Below, piece after piece: positions 1-11,179 of a stretch of 64,000 nucleotides of DNA. This DNA is from Neoceratodus forsteri (taxonomy: Eukaryota; Chordata; Ceratodontiformes; Ceratodontidae), in contig CM057456.1 in NCBI GenBank assembly GCA_016271365.2, forward strand, positions 610,829,501-610,893,500, in the 5' to 3' direction. Under the pieces are notes generated by a model. The model saw nothing but the letters and a program-made list of their open reading frames with translations. It did not search any database and was not told where the DNA came from. A program made the translations under genes and the position numbers. Every line of letters begins with the position of its first letter. Position 1 is the first letter of the stretch.

Positions 1-767
1 GTGCCCGTGGTGAGCAGGCACATGCAGGCTGTCACCTTGGTCTCCACAGACAGGCGTGATCCGTCGTGAGGGTGCCTGCATCACATCACTGCACAGCCTA
101 GAGCCGTCTCAGTATTGCCCTGTTCAGCGGTACCGCCCACAATCTCGGCGTCTGTGTACAGCTCGCAAGCTGATGCGGGCACGATACCGCCTGTCGGGGT
201 ATACCGCGCCAACGGGCTCCTCCGCGCCACGCCCCTGCAGCATGGTGTCTCACCCTCATTACAGCTTCCATGTGGAAGCTGGCACTGTCCATCTCCCTGG
301 CTTCTGCCCCCCCGGCTGCTGTTCCTGTGTTACCCCCGCTGCCCCCACTGCTGCTTCCACTGCACCGGGCACCCCCACTGGCCTCTCTGTCCTCCTGGAC
401 CCACTGTCCCTCTCTGCCCTTCCAGCTCCTCTCTCTCTCTCTCTCTGTCTCTCTCCCCCAGTTTGCGGCCTGCTAGGATTCTTGCGCCACTTCCTTGAGC
501 CTTTTTAATTTGGCTCAATTCCGCTGCCTGCGCCCAGCTTCCGGCTGAGCCACTCTTGCGCATTAGCAAGTGTTGAGTGTCGCTTGCGCACTTTATGCAT
601 GGACCCGCCCCCTTCGGTTGCACATGCCTTCATTTCCATTGCGCTGTTGCTCAGCATATTTTTGGTGGCGTAACTGGCCCCTTCTGAATATCACAGAATG
701 GCGCATTTTTGGAGTTGCGCACGTGCAACCCTGTTGAGCATGGCGCAACCCTTTTGAATATCTGGGC
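1..767. other. Unassigned sequence with a CT microsatellite
   Basis: No coding region is recognised here. A (CT)n-rich stretch lies at about 425-457. From about 540 the sequence repeats GCGCA-type words and TTCTGAATATC/TTTTGAATATC segments, which look like the edge of an unnamed repeat, and it ends where the L1 homology begins. Open frames in this interval are Pro/Ser/Leu-rich and driven by composition. Confidence 0.5.
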
Positions 768-1375
768 CCAGGTTTTTAAGAATAGCAGACTTGAACAAAT
801 TCAACATAATGTTTTTCACAGGGCATACCTGACTCCAAAAAGATTACATAAATTTAATATGCAAATCACGGATACATGCCCAAGATGTCAGAGTCAGATT
901 GGGTCACTTCTTCATATGTTTGTAAAGTGTCCTCAGATCTTCAAATTTTGGGAAGAGATAATGGTCTGTGCCTCGAAGGTGCTAGGCCTTGATGTGCCTT
1001 TTGACCCTACAATAATTATGTTTGGAATCAGTTATTTCCTGCAGTTAGGAAACAGTGGGGATGAGGAGGAAAATAAAGGGAGACTATTGGACATCTTATT
1101 AATAAATGCAAAAAAAACTAGTCTTGCAAAATTGGAAAGTTAAAAATCCCCCAACCACTGTAAAGTGGTTGAACTTTGTTATGGATTGTGGAAACTTAGA
1201 GAGCATTTTCTACTCTCAGGAACTGAAGTTGGCAAGATTTAAGAAGATTTGGGAACCTTTACTAACCCATCTGAAAAAGGAAAAAAGTAGACGTCATGTC
1301 CTGCTTGCCTTTCCATGTGGAGGCTTATTTGTATCTGTATAGTAAATATAGTTCATAAATATTCATGAGGAGGAT
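768..1375 (+). pseudogene. L1/Tx1-type LINE, ORF2 C-terminal fragment
   Basis: The translated segment from about 778 carries the C-terminal region of L1-superfamily ORF2 proteins, including RAYLTPKRLHKF and a zinc-knuckle-like CPRC followed by LLHMFVKCP (C-x2-C-x8-H-x4-C). These proteins normally join endonuclease and reverse transcriptase for target-primed reverse transcription; here only the tail after the RT survives. The frame shifts at about 1100-1143 and homology continues in a second frame to about 1340. Everything upstream of the tail is missing, as expected for 5' truncation. No poly(A) is seen at the 3' edge, where A-element sequence follows within about 130 bp. Confidence 0.7.
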
Positions 1376-1519
1376 ACTTCCCTGGTACTCCACCCCCCTT
1401 TCTGAAAAATGATGATGAGCAACTTCTTCCTGAAACAACTATGTGTCTAAATGGGAAATATGCTCTGGTTTGATTCGTGGGAAAAAAAAAAAAAAAGGAA
1501 AATAAGAGCATACTGGTGC

Positions 1520-2385
1520 CAGAGAAAAGACAAACTGACAAAACCGGTTCCAGTAACAAGAACCTTGCTTCAAGCCCTCCAGTGGTAGAAGGAGGCAGAC
1601 AACCTCAGGTAAGGGGTACCCTTCCAAAGGTAAACCCCAGCAGCTATCCTTACAACCGATGCCTCTCTGTTAGGGTGGGGTGCTCACTTAGGGGATCACA
1701 CCACTCATGGAACCTGGTCCATCACAGAGTCACTCCTGCATATAAATTTGCTGGAGTTAAGGGCAGTGTTTCTGGCCTTGAAAACATTCACCCATCTGGT
1801 ACAAGGGAAAGTGGTGCAAGTCAGGACATATAACACCACAGCAGCGTACTGTATAAATAAGCAAGGGGGAACAAGGTCAGACCCGCATGCATAGAGGCTA
1901 TGAAAGTCTGGAATCTGGTTTACTCACTAAAGGCCTCATTACAGGCCATTCACATACCAGGAAAGGACAACACCCTGGCAGATGCCCTGAGCAGAATCAA
2001 CCAGGCGTATCACGAGTGGTCCATCATCTCTTTGCATCCCAAGAAAACCACCTTCTGCCCCTCTTTTGTTGTAGGTCACCAGTCAAGGGAACAATCCCAC
2101 TGGATGCTCTGGCTCTGTACTGGTCAGGGAGAAGTCTGTATGCTTTTCCTCCCGTCCCTCTCATCTTCAAAGTCCTGATCAAACTCTGGACACAACCTGC
2201 ATCAGTGATTCTGATAGCACAAGACTGGGCCAGGCAGCCATGGTACCCTTTACTAATTTCCATGTCAGTAGCTAAACCAATACACTTACTCAGGAGGCAC
2301 AACCTGTTGACCTCCCACCAGGGCAAAATCTTGCATCCAAATCTCAGGTCTCTCAGACTCGAGGCATGGCTCTTGAGGACCTAGA
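1520..2385 (+). pseudogene. DIRS A RNase H and methyltransferase-like remnant
   Basis: Spread over several frames are the RNase H landmarks seen intact in D': LTTDASLLGWGAH corresponds to about 1655-1690, TMWYINKQGG to about 1840-1875, and VHLPGKDNVLADALSRI to about 1950-2000. After them comes the DIRS post-RNase H region (FPPVPLIFKVLIKLWTQP, then IAQDWARQPWYPLL), which corresponds to the part described as Dam-like methyltransferase in DIRS1-group elements. Several frameshifts and stops make it non-functional. It lies directly upstream of, and partly overlaps, the recombinase frame, as usual in the group. Confidence 0.75.
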
Positions 2386-2402
2386 AATCTTTCCCAAACT
2401 GT

Positions 2403-3405
2403 TCAGGATATCCTGAAAGAATATAGAAAGCCTTTGACTGAGAAAACCTATGCATCAAAATGGAAACGGTTTTCTATTTGGTGTAGTTCCAAGGAGATTT
2501 CCCCTACTTTAGTGGAGGTCCCAATTGTCCTGGAATACCTCACATATCTCCACTCTCAAGGGTTGAAATATACAGCCCTGAAAGTACATCTGGCATCAAT
2601 CTATGCCTACATTTCTGCTGGGAGAGGTATCTCCATGGCATCCAATCACATTTTCAGGAAGTTCTTTAAAGGTCTGTGCCACTTGCACCCACCTGTTAGG
2701 GAACCCGTTTCAGTATGGGACCTGAACATATGCATCGCTCAGCTCATGAAACCTCCTTTTGAGCCTATGTCCTCTGCACATTTAAAATATGTTACCTGGA
2801 AAACTGTATTTCTGGTTGCAGTTACTTCAGCTAGAAGAATCAGTGAACTACAAGACTTATGCGTTGAGAAGGATTATTTTTCCTTCCGTAACGACAAGAT
2901 GGTGCTGAGAACAAATAGATTTCTTCCCAAGGTGGTTTCTGATTTTCACTTAAACCAATCCATTACATTGCTAGTTTTCTTCTCTGAACATACTACTTCA
3001 GGTGAGCGCAGACTTCATAGTCTGGATATCAAAAAGGCATTAAGTTACTGTATGACCCACACTAGGGATCATAGACATGACAAGCAACAGCTGCTTCTCA
3101 CTTATGGGGCTGTAGGTAAAGGCACCCCAGCTTATAAAAGGTCAGTCTGTCGCTGGATAGTCCAGTGCATTCAGTTTTGCTATTCAAAAGTTGGCAAGGA
3201 ACCCCCAGCAGGCCTGAGGGCTCATTCAACTAGGGGCACAGTTGCTATTTATAGCAGCGTCCAAAGATATTCCATTAGTGGAAATCTATAAAGCAGCTAC
3301 CTGGAGGACAGTACACACATTTACTAAACACTACAGTTTGGACACACAATCCAGAAGTGATGCTAAATTTGGCACAACAGTCCTGCAGAGCCTGTTTCCT
3401 AAGTA
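2403..3405 (+). pseudogene. DIRS A tyrosine recombinase, one late frameshift
   Basis: The frame is open from 2434 to 3291 (285 residues) and encodes a DIRS-type tyrosine recombinase. It has an N-terminal SAM-like part (TYASKWKRFSIWCS; ALKVHLASIYAYI), the first catalytic Arg in TSARRISEL, and the His-x-x-Arg box in RAHSTRGT. Near 3243 one extra base shifts the frame; the expected C-terminus continues in another frame with AATWRTVHTFTKHYSLD, which contains the nucleophile-position Tyr, and ends at LQSLFPK near 3405. All four catalytic residues are therefore present in the DNA but not in one frame. The role in the family is integration of a circular cDNA. Confidence 0.85.
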
Positions 3406-3452
3406 GGTTCTCTACCCACCTCCAAAGGTACTGCTTTGAAGTCTGCAGAGAG

Positions 3453-3541
3453 TTAGGAATATAGACGAATATCTGGGGTTAGAAGGAAAAATTACTCACC
3501 TTACTAATCTTGTTTCTTCCAAGGTATTCTTCTATATTCAT
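3453..3541. repeat. DIRS A internal complementary region (ICR)
   Basis: The left part complements a left ITR not present in this copy. The right part (from about 3490) is complementary to the right end of the same element at about 3955-4010. It contains the inverted-repeat core at 3491-3508 (ATTACT, CACCTT, ACTAAT; one arm mutated). In the DIRS model the ICR templates joining of the two termini into a circle. Confidence 0.8.
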
Positions 3542-3829
3542 AACTCTCCCACCCTGCCTCCCCTTCCAGAACCAGAGCCTCTACACTCCTGATCGAGTTT
3601 TCTAATGGAAAGTCCCAAACACTGGCATGCATATTTTTTAGCCCAAGTGGGAAATATTTAATTCCCTTCTTTTTCCAGGTGATTCTGGCATTCAGGGGGG
3701 TTTAGAATTAAAATCATTTTAAGGGAGTTTCATGCTGTCATGGACAGCTTAGTTATGTTACATTAGATAAGTATATTAGATAGTCTTAGTATAGGTTGCC
3801 ATGTAGGCTCCTTAGAAATCTGATACGTT

Positions 3830-4015
3830 GGTGGAACGTTGCAGCAGATAAGGGCAGCAGTTTGAATATGTGACACGAGCCAATGATAGTTCTATCGTTT
3901 GCATATAGTTCTGTCTTCTCTGGGCAGCTCTGCTTAGGAGGCTGACTGCAGTGAGTTTAGAATATAGAAGAATATCTTGGAAAAAACAAGATTACTAAGG
4001 TGAATAATTTTTTTC
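3830..4015 (+). repeat. DIRS A right ITR and terminus
   Basis: This is the right terminal region, ending with GAATATAGAAGAATATC, then AACAAGATTACTAAGGTG and a T-run. It is the inverse of the right half of the ICR at 3490-3541. A short hairpin (GATAG-TT-CTATC) lies near 3886-3898, at a position comparable to hairpins in D and D'. The inner boundary is approximate because no left partner exists in the window. Confidence 0.65.
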
Positions 4016-4806
4016 TTTTTGCTGCTGGATAGCCTTTTCTCATCCTTCTTTGGGACAAGGCCTTGCAGGGGAGCTGGCAATCTAGGCACTAAGAATTTTG
4101 GAATCGTAGACCACTTCCCTTGCCAGTTCAGCTTTTTCCCCTTGCAGTCCACCTCCACAACTGTTCAGTGGCCTGTTACACCTGTCTTTCTCTTAATCCT
4201 CTATTTTGGGCTGTTTCTTCCAGAGACAGAGAGTTAGGAGGAAGGGAATCCTTTCTTTTTTGTGGATCCCTATTCCTGTCAGTTGTCCTTGCCGGGAACC
4301 CCCTTTTCTTGGTCATTCTTCCCTCTCAGTGGTTGCATTTTTCTTTCTAAGCACCTTATATCTCCTTGGCTTAGAAACAAAACCTATTAGGACACTGTTG
4401 AGCCCTGTGTCAGCTCATTCAGATCTTCGAAATCGGAGGCTTTCCTTCTCCCATATTATGTTTTGGTCATATGGGACTCCTAATCCTTCACCTATTATGG
4501 TTCTCGTTTTCTCAGATGGACATCTATGGTTGGCTATGTTTTTCCCAGGGCTCATTGTTTTTTTCTCCTGTTACTGAGCTTTCAGGGAGGCACTCCTTTC
4601 CTTGCAGGTACACTGCGACTGTGCATTTAATTCCATTTGTCTGCTGTCAGCCTCTTACCTGAGCCCGTGAACTGCATATTTCTGCACTTTCCATCTGAAA
4701 AGAGTACCAGCAATGGAAATGATAGGGGAAGGTTTTTTTTCTCAAGGTGCTCTCTCACAAAGACAAAAATCAGGGTAGTGACAACCTAGTCTTGATCTAA
4801 GGCATT
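4016..4806. other. Unassigned sequence between DIRS A and B
   Basis: No protein family, terminal repeat or RNA gene is recognised in this stretch of about 790 bp. It presumably belongs to the locus into which A and B inserted, or to an older decayed repeat. Confidence 0.4.
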
Positions 4807-4998
4807 GATCTCACTTCAGGATAGAGCTCTTGCAGCAGGTAATAACCATTAGGACTATGCCACCAGGCACTAGGACCGTATGGAAAAATTGTAGCTAGCA
4901 GTCCAAGGTGGGGGACCCGCCCCTCTGATGTTGGCCCTGCCCCCGACATCACCAACGGTATAAAGGGGCAGTCCCCTGACACCACCTCAGTCCCCTCG
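4807..4998 (+). repeat. DIRS B left ITR
   Basis: It begins GATCTCACTTCAGG and includes GAGCTCTTGCAGCAGG and GTAGCTAGCAGTCC, words that recur at the left ends of C (33809), E (49397), F (50267) and G (61198). The reverse complement is found at 11400-11556. Confidence 0.85.
4959..4965 (+). promoter_or_regulatory. TATA box of DIRS B leader
   Basis: TATAAAG followed by GGGGCAGTCC stands about 40 bp upstream of the first ATG of the leader. The same arrangement recurs at 50391 (F) and 14390 (J), with decayed forms in C, E and G. Each is followed by a pyrimidine-rich CAGTTCTTTCCCGCC-like block that could be the initiator. Promoter use is inferred from position and conservation between copies. Confidence 0.55.
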
Positions 4999-5121
4999 AT
5001 GTCGACTCCATGCATATTGGTTCCACGGATGCCTCCCGCCCAGTCGCATCGCTGTTTACACGCTTCCTGCAGTTAACATTTTTCATCAAATACCAAATTC
5101 GGCATATATGTATACCCAGCC

Positions 5122-8048
5122 ATCTTCTTCTACAGAGCGGCGGAAATCGAGGTGCGTGGGTGGCAAGCAGATCCTGGCAAAAGACAGCCATTCGGCCTGC
5201 CTGCTTTGACTAGGCCCCGACCATAAGCCGGACGACTGCCCGCATTGCCTCAGCTTCAACAGGAGGACTCTCATCCACCACCTGCAGACTTTGAAAGCAT
5301 ATCTCCTTGAACAACAAGTGGCCGCCATGCAGAAAACCCACTTGGGGCACAGCTCGTCTTCCTCCTCCACCAAGGATTCCTTCCCCAGAGAGAAGAAATC
5401 CAGCGGGAAGCACCATCATCGGGACAAGGACAGGTCCAGGTCAAAATCCCATCCCAGGTCTCCACACAAGGGTTCCAGAAGTTCTGCCTGTGGCGCGAGG
5501 TCAGACTCAGCCACTCTGGTTTCCCTGGCGCTCTTGGGGTTACCGTTGAGGAAGCCCCCCGCCTCCACTCAGACGTATGGCGGGGAGTCTTCCGGACTAG
5601 GGCCTTTTCAGGCCCCCGTGTCCCTGGCTATCCGGCCCCACAATCTTGCACTAGGGTCTCAGCCAGCAGGATCGGCCCATTCTTCATCTGGCGGCAGGTC
5701 AGAGCCTGCCATCTGCAAGGCCATGGCCTCTGGGTCGTTGGACAGGACGACAGAGTCAGACGGCACCAAGAGACATCAGGAATATGAACGCCACAAGAAA
5801 CCATGCTCGCCTTCAAAACTGTCGTTGGCCGGGGTTCCGGACTGACGTCAGGCCTTAATGCCTTCTGACTCCACTACGGAGCTGGACCAGACACCACCCA
5901 CTAAGCTACCATCTGATCCACAGGGCTCTGACAAGGGTCCAACTGGAGATCCGACATCGGGGGATCTGACGCTTGCCTCCAAGGACACCATGGACCAGGC
6001 GTCACTCCCTCCGCCTCTACCTCCCACTCGGGAGCCCGACGACCAGACACCAGGGCACCTGACGCCAGGGGACGGCGTCCCACCAGAACCAATGTCCGAT
6101 ACAGCGGCACTGTTAGACCTGATGCCAGGGAGAACCAAACCGCAGGGTCCGATGCCAGGCCCCCTGGGGGTCCCTACCCCGAGGCCAGAACCCCACCCGG
6201 GCCCTGTGGTCCCTTTGGCTGAGGTTGGGACTCTTTTCAACAGCTGATGGAACACCATCAAGGGGGATCTTTTGCCTAGACCACAGAACCGAACCCTACC
6301 CCCGTGGGGACCCCTTTCTCAGCTCCGCCTAGGCAACTGACTCCTCCATGCAGATCGCCTTCACCACCCCGGATGCCGGGCCACCCGACTCCAGGGGGCG
6401 ATGGGCAAGGATCTCCCGTACGAGGGCAGCATGGTCGCCACCCATCCAGATCCTCCTCTAGATGCCAGAGTAGCCCTAGGGGATGCCGGTATACTTCTTC
6501 AGAGGAATCCACTGGAGGCTCCTCCTCTTATGATTCATCAGAAGATGATTTGTCGGTGGCACTGAGGGCTGAGGCGCTCTATGCCATACCTCATGTCACG
6601 CCAGCAACCCGGGTTCGGGAGCAAGCTCGGGTTGCTGTGGGTCGGCGGGGAGGGAGATGATCGAGCGTCAGATGAACTGCTCTCCTCTCTCAGGGTGGGG
6701 CTGGGGTACAGTGATCGGCGTAGCCTGACACCTAGTGGAGGCTGGGTGTCGGCACGTCCTGCCTGGTAGATTGGGGTGGTAGGCGGGGCAGTCGGTGGGC
6801 GCACTGTGTGCGGACGCGTGCGCAGTACGCCCCTTGTCGGCATTGCACGCCCTGCCTCCAAAGCAGAACACGGAAGAGGGGAGTATCCAGCTGTTGCGGC
6901 TTGATGGCCGTCTGTGATGTCCTGTGCGGCTCCGAGGGACCACTGAGGCGTATCCATTGTGGTGGGGGAGTTGGTCAACTCCCGCCACGGGGGCAAGCTG
7001 TGGGGTAATCGGTGGTTGACCTCAGTAGGAGAGAAACGGCGAGGTCGGACGGCGGCTGAACGTATGTCATGAGGACAATGAGGCTGGCTGGAACCCCCGA
7101 GGGGAGATAAAGATATAATAAAAAAAAAAAAAGACAATTTGTCTCTTCCTTCCCTGGACCCACGGAGGGATTCCCCAAGGTCTCCTCCGGACAATCCCTC
7201 CTTCCTAGATGTGATGAGACACATTCAGTTCCTTAACCAGTGGGAGATGGAAGAGCTAGACCCCAAGAGATGCCGCCTGGTGAAATTCTTAGGGGCCACT
7301 GACCCAAAACCTTTAATCATCCCACCATTGGTGGAGCCCTTTCAGGACGTTACAAAAATAGCCTGGATACACCCTTCCACGACCTCGGTGGTTCCTAAGA
7401 AAGCTGACTGCTTATATAGGACCCCTAGGTGGAACCACATTTGAGCTAGCAACCAAATGCGGATTCGATGATTCTTACGGCCGCTCATGGAAGGACTCAA
7501 CAGCTGAAGCATATGAGCTCCCAGCCACCGAATAAGGAGTCCAAGAAACTGGACCATCTTGGCCGGAAAGCGTACTCTTCGGCCACTTGTAAAGTCCAGT
7601 CATTACATTTTCTGGCACACATGGTGATGTAGCAGAAATCTCTCTGGAATAAGGCCATGGACCTAGCTCAGTCACAACCTGACTGCACTAATAAGACAGA
7701 GCTCTTAGCAGTTCTTCAGTCTGGTGCTGACGTCGGTAAGCACGTCCTCAGGTGCTCGTATGACTCGGCAGACACTGCCGCTAGAGCAGCTGCCATGCGG
7801 ATATGCCTACAGCACTTCTCCTGGTTGAGGATCTCGAGCTTTCGCCAGGATTTGCAGGACGCCATCCTGGATGCCCCTTTCCAAGGACCAGTTCTTTTTG
7901 CCCAGGAAGCTGAAAAGATGATCACTGGCTTGCAGGACTCAGGAAAATCAGTTTCTGAGGTTAACAAAATGTATAAGTTCAAGCCAATCCCATCCAGGTG
8001 TCGTTCCTTTTGCAGGCATCAAGGTCAGCAGGATAGACGACAACAGTA
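5122..8048 (+). pseudogene. DIRS B gag, interrupted and frameshifted
   Basis: The N-terminus carries the family Cys/His cluster (KDSHSACL, LGPDHKPDDCPHCLSFN), followed by a basic Ser/Lys-rich and then Pro-rich linker. The conserved core appears at 7139-7440 (SPRSPPDNPSFLDVMRHI, EELDPKRCRLVKF). The C-terminal core at 7657-8048 includes GADVGKHVLRCSYDSADTA and LRISSFRQDLQD, and ends in a basic RQQ-type tail. Several frameshifts and stops separate these pieces, and a 577-bp insert sits at 6555-7131. By position and family knowledge this is the nucleocapsid-like DIRS Gag. RT follows about 100 bp downstream in another frame. Confidence 0.75.
6555..7131 (+). mobile_element. Poly(A)-tailed retroposed insert in DIRS B gag
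   Basis: This GC-rich 577-bp segment ends in an A-run (7120-7132) preceded by AATAA-like sequence. It is flanked by an imperfect 12-bp duplication (6543-6554 and 7132-7143, 10 of 12 matching, both ending ATTTGTC). Removing it and one copy of the duplication rejoins gag in frame as EDDLSLPSLDP, which parallels LSIPSPDP in G gag. It contains a perfect 9-bp stem (6603-6611 with 6628-6636). No LINE protein or clear A/B-box pair is seen, so it may be a SINE, a LINE 3' end or a retrocopy of a transcript. Confidence 0.75.
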
Positions 8049-8119
8049 AAGAGGGGTTACAAGAGAAAAAGCACCCCCCTGTCTTCAGGGGCACAGGGTC
8101 CTAAGAATGTCAAAAATGC

Positions 8120-9885
8120 CAGAGCTCCCTTGCTCACTCCAAAAAGCTCTGCATGACTCCCTGCCTGCCCCCGTGGAGCTACAGAGGGAGGCAGTAGGAG
8201 GGCGATTCTCCCTTTAGCTCAGAGATTGGTCCAGTATCACCGCAGATCAGTGGGTTCTCCAGATTATAGAAAGGGGTTACGCACTGGAGTTCACTCAAAT
8301 TCCTCCAGACAACCCCCCGATCCCCACCCATTGCTGCCCATCCCACGCAAGCCTCATCCGGGCAGAAATCCAAGCCCTCCTGAGCAAAAAGGCAATCCAG
8401 GCAGTCTCACCAAGCCAAAAGAGGAAGAGGGTATTAGTTCCATTTCTTCCTAGTCCCAAAAAAGACAGGGGACCTTCGTCCCATCCTGGATCTCAGTCAG
8501 CTGAACAGTTTCATCGAATACAAAAGGTTCAGGATGGTGACACTGACGGGATTGCTGCCCATGCTTTGCCAAGGGGACTGGCTCTGCTCCCTGGACATGC
8601 AGGATGCCTACATACACATAAAAATCCTGCTGTCCCACAGGAAATACCTCTGCGTTACCTTCCAGGGAAAGCAGTACCAGTTCCGAGAGCTGCTGTTCGG
8701 TCTTTCCTCGGCACCTTGGGTGTTCACCAAGTGACTGGTGGTAGTGGCAGCAGCTCTCAGGAAGCAGGGACATTACATCTACCCCTACCTTGATGACTGG
8801 CTCCTGACAGCTCCCACAAGGGAACAGCTGCGACACACACTGGAAAGCACCTTCCAACTGTTCCCAAGACCTAGGGGTCACCTTGAATCTTCCCAAGTGA
8901 GCCCCCTGGCCCAGTCAGAGATTGCAATATATAGGGGTCATCTTGGACACTGTCCAGGGGAGAGCCTTTCCTCTCTCAGACAGGGCAGATCGACTAAGAG
9001 CGCTGGCTCAGAGGGTCATTTCACAAATCAGACTCCAGCCAGAACGGTCCTAAAACTACTAGGCCATATGGCAAGCACCATTGTGACAGTACCCTTTGCT
9101 CGTCTACACATGACGGTTCTCCAGTGGAACCTCAGGGTACAATAGGACCAGTGTTTGGACGATCTCGAGCAGCCAGTCTGGATCTCCAAGGCAGTGCATC
9201 AGACTTTGGGTGGTGGCTCACACCCTTCAGGCTAGAGTCCGGGGCTCCCTTTCAAAGTCCCAGTCTTCAGCATAGCCTAACAATGGATGCTTCGAGACTA
9301 GGGTGGGGCACACATTTTAAAGACCATCAGACAAGAGGAACGTGGACTCCGTTGGAACGCAACCTCCATATCAATGTGCTGGAGATGAGATGTTCTGTAC
9401 ACCCTACAGGCATTCCAGATGGTCCTTCTTCCAGATCCACTACTGATCCAGGCAGACAACATGCCGGTGGTCTTCTAGATCAACAAGCAATTGGACACAC
9501 ACACTCTCTTATCCCCTTTGCAGAGAAGCCATGAGAGTCTGGTACTGGACAGTGGATCACAACCAGGAATTCACAGTGGTTCATGTTCCAGGAGTACAAA
9601 ACACTGTAGCCGACAGGCGAAGCTACTCTCAGTCTCAGACTAATGAATGGGAGCTACTACAGGACGTAGTAGACAACCTCTTCGAAAGATGGGGACTTCC
9701 AGAACTGGACCTCCTTGCATCCCCACTCAACGCCAAACTGCCCAGTTTCTGCTTGCTAGATCCTGGGCCTGGTGTTTTTTGGCGAGACATGTTGTTCCTC
9801 TCTTGGTCAGGGAAGTTCCTTTATGCCTTCCCTCCCTTCCCACTGCTTCAGAGGGTGCTGCTCAAGTTGCAAGCAGAATGAGCCG
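8120..9885 (+). pseudogene. DIRS B reverse transcriptase-RNase H-MT-like region
   Basis: In several frames the order is as follows. The N-terminal RT entry is WSSITADQWVLQIIERG. The first catalytic block is CSLDMQDAYIHI at about 8590. Next are the finger/palm FGLSSAPWVFTK, and the YLDDWLLTAP block near 8795 carrying the YxDD-type Asp pair. RNase H follows (LTMDASRLGWGTH, then FTVVHVPGVQNTVAD), and last the post-RNase H segment (ELDLLASPLNAKL, FLYAFPPFPLLQRVLLKL). The product would copy the RNA and remove it. Multiple frameshifts and stops mean no full product is possible. Confidence 0.8.
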
Positions 9886-9928
9886 GCATGATTCTCATAG
9901 CACCATTTTGGCCTCCATTTGATTTGAT

Positions 9929-11105
9929 TTGATTCCCGTTGCTCCAGCAATTAGCAATGGAACCTCCAGTTCCTCTGCCTCTGTCTCCTTGCGTGCTTTC
10001 CCAGGAGCGAGGTACCTTGGTACACCCGAATCTCAAGTCTCTGCACCTGCATGCATGGCTCCTGCACACTTAGTCAGGGACAGGTATGTGATATCCACAA
10101 TGGTAGTGGAGGTCCTAGTGGCTGCGAAGAAACCCTCGACCAGGGCCACATACGCCATGAAATGGATGCGTTTCTGCCTATGGGCTTTATCCTGTCACTT
10201 GGATCCGTTCACCTGTCCGTTGAATTCGGTCCTGGAGTATCACCTTTCCCTGTCTGATGCAGGACTTAGCTATTCGTCCATAAAGGAACACCTTTCTGCA
10301 CTGTCAGCCTATTATGTACCAGTGGATGGCAAGACCCTGGCGCAGATGGACCTGTCCTGCACCTTTCTGCGTGGTATTATGCACATTATACCACCCATGC
10401 GGGACCCTATCCTCCCATGGGACCTTCTATTCATGTTAGAAAAACTTACGTTGCCTCCTTTTGAGCCAGCCACAAGTTGTGAGCTACACTTCCTGTCTTG
10501 GAAAGCGTTGTTTTTTGTTGCTATTACTTCAGCCCAGATGATTTCCGAGCTTCAGGCTCTGATGTATAAAGAGCCTTATTTGATTTTACACAGGGACAGG
10601 GTTTCCCTGTGTACTAATTCTAAGTTTCTTCCCAAGGTGGTGTCCAAGTTCACTCTTAACCAGGACATTCATCTCCCAGTTTATTACCCAGAGTACTCAA
10701 ATAAAGGAGAAGCCTTGTTGCATACTCTGAATGTTCACAGAGTTCTTTGTTTTTACGTAGACCGTACTAGGTCTTCTAGGAAGACAGACCAGTTGTTTGT
10801 GTCTTTCGCCCAGAGGATGTTGGAGGCGCCAGTGACTAAGCAGACATTGTCCAAATGGTTGGTCAGTTGTATAGTTTTCTGCTATCAAAAGTACGACAAA
10901 CCTTTACGGGGACTGGTTAAAGGTCATTCCACTAGGGAGGTTGCCACTTCCTTTGCATCCCTATGAAATGTCTTGGTAGCCGATCTCTGTGCATTTGCCA
11001 CTTGGAGTTCCGTCCATACCTTCATTAAACACTACAGTTTTGGACATTGCTTCCAGAAGGAGAGCGTGTTTTGGCCTTGCTGTCCTCCAGGGACTGCTCT
11101 CTTAA
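9929..11105 (+). pseudogene. DIRS B tyrosine recombinase, catalytic Arg lost
   Basis: A 345-residue open frame (9929-10966) covers most of the recombinase: TYAMKWMRFCLW, SSIKEHLSALSAYY, and KALFFVAITSAQMISELQAL. In other copies this last block reads TSARRISEL, so both Arg codons, including the catalytic one, are replaced here. The His-x-x-Arg box is kept (KGHSTREVA). A frameshift near 10950 moves the C-terminal part (TWSSVHTFIKHYSF, with the catalytic-position Tyr) into another frame. The long frame without the first catalytic Arg suggests decay by substitution. Confidence 0.85.
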
Positions 11106-11179
11106 GAGCGCTAGTGGTTTTGTTTGTCTGTAACCACCCCACGTCTGACCTGGATTATATCCTTGTACTGCTTGGTACT

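Larger units (their letters stand above)
1500..4015 (+). mobile_element. DIRS element A, family 2, 5'-truncated
   Basis: This is the right half of a DIRS-like retrotransposon. In order it has an RNase H remnant, a methyltransferase-like segment, a tyrosine recombinase, an ICR and a right ITR end. Left ITR, gag and RT are absent. Family 2 assignment rests on the recombinase and on an ICR and right end that match D and D' in layout (GAATATAGAAGAAT ITR words, then ATTACTAAGGTG). The left edge is approximate: homology to D' starts near 1520 at the end of the RT connection region. The ICR predicts the missing left ITR start (TTCTAACCCCAGATATTC-like, read on the complement), so the truncation came after normal element formation. 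Confidence 0.85.

Noticed and set aside
56..508. A 150-residue plus-strand protein at the window start
   Set aside because: It is Pro/Ser/Leu-rich, overlaps a CT microsatellite and similar open frames on both strands, and has no recognisable domain.
4016..4806. Additional DIRS leader between A and B
   Set aside because: Pyrimidine-rich stretches look superficially similar, but no ITR words, TATA block or gag Cys/His cluster could be matched.
6538..7224. A 228-residue minus-strand protein
   Set aside because: The open frame spans both the gag of B and the retroposed insert on the opposite strand, so it crosses an insertion junction and is a composition effect of GC-rich DNA.
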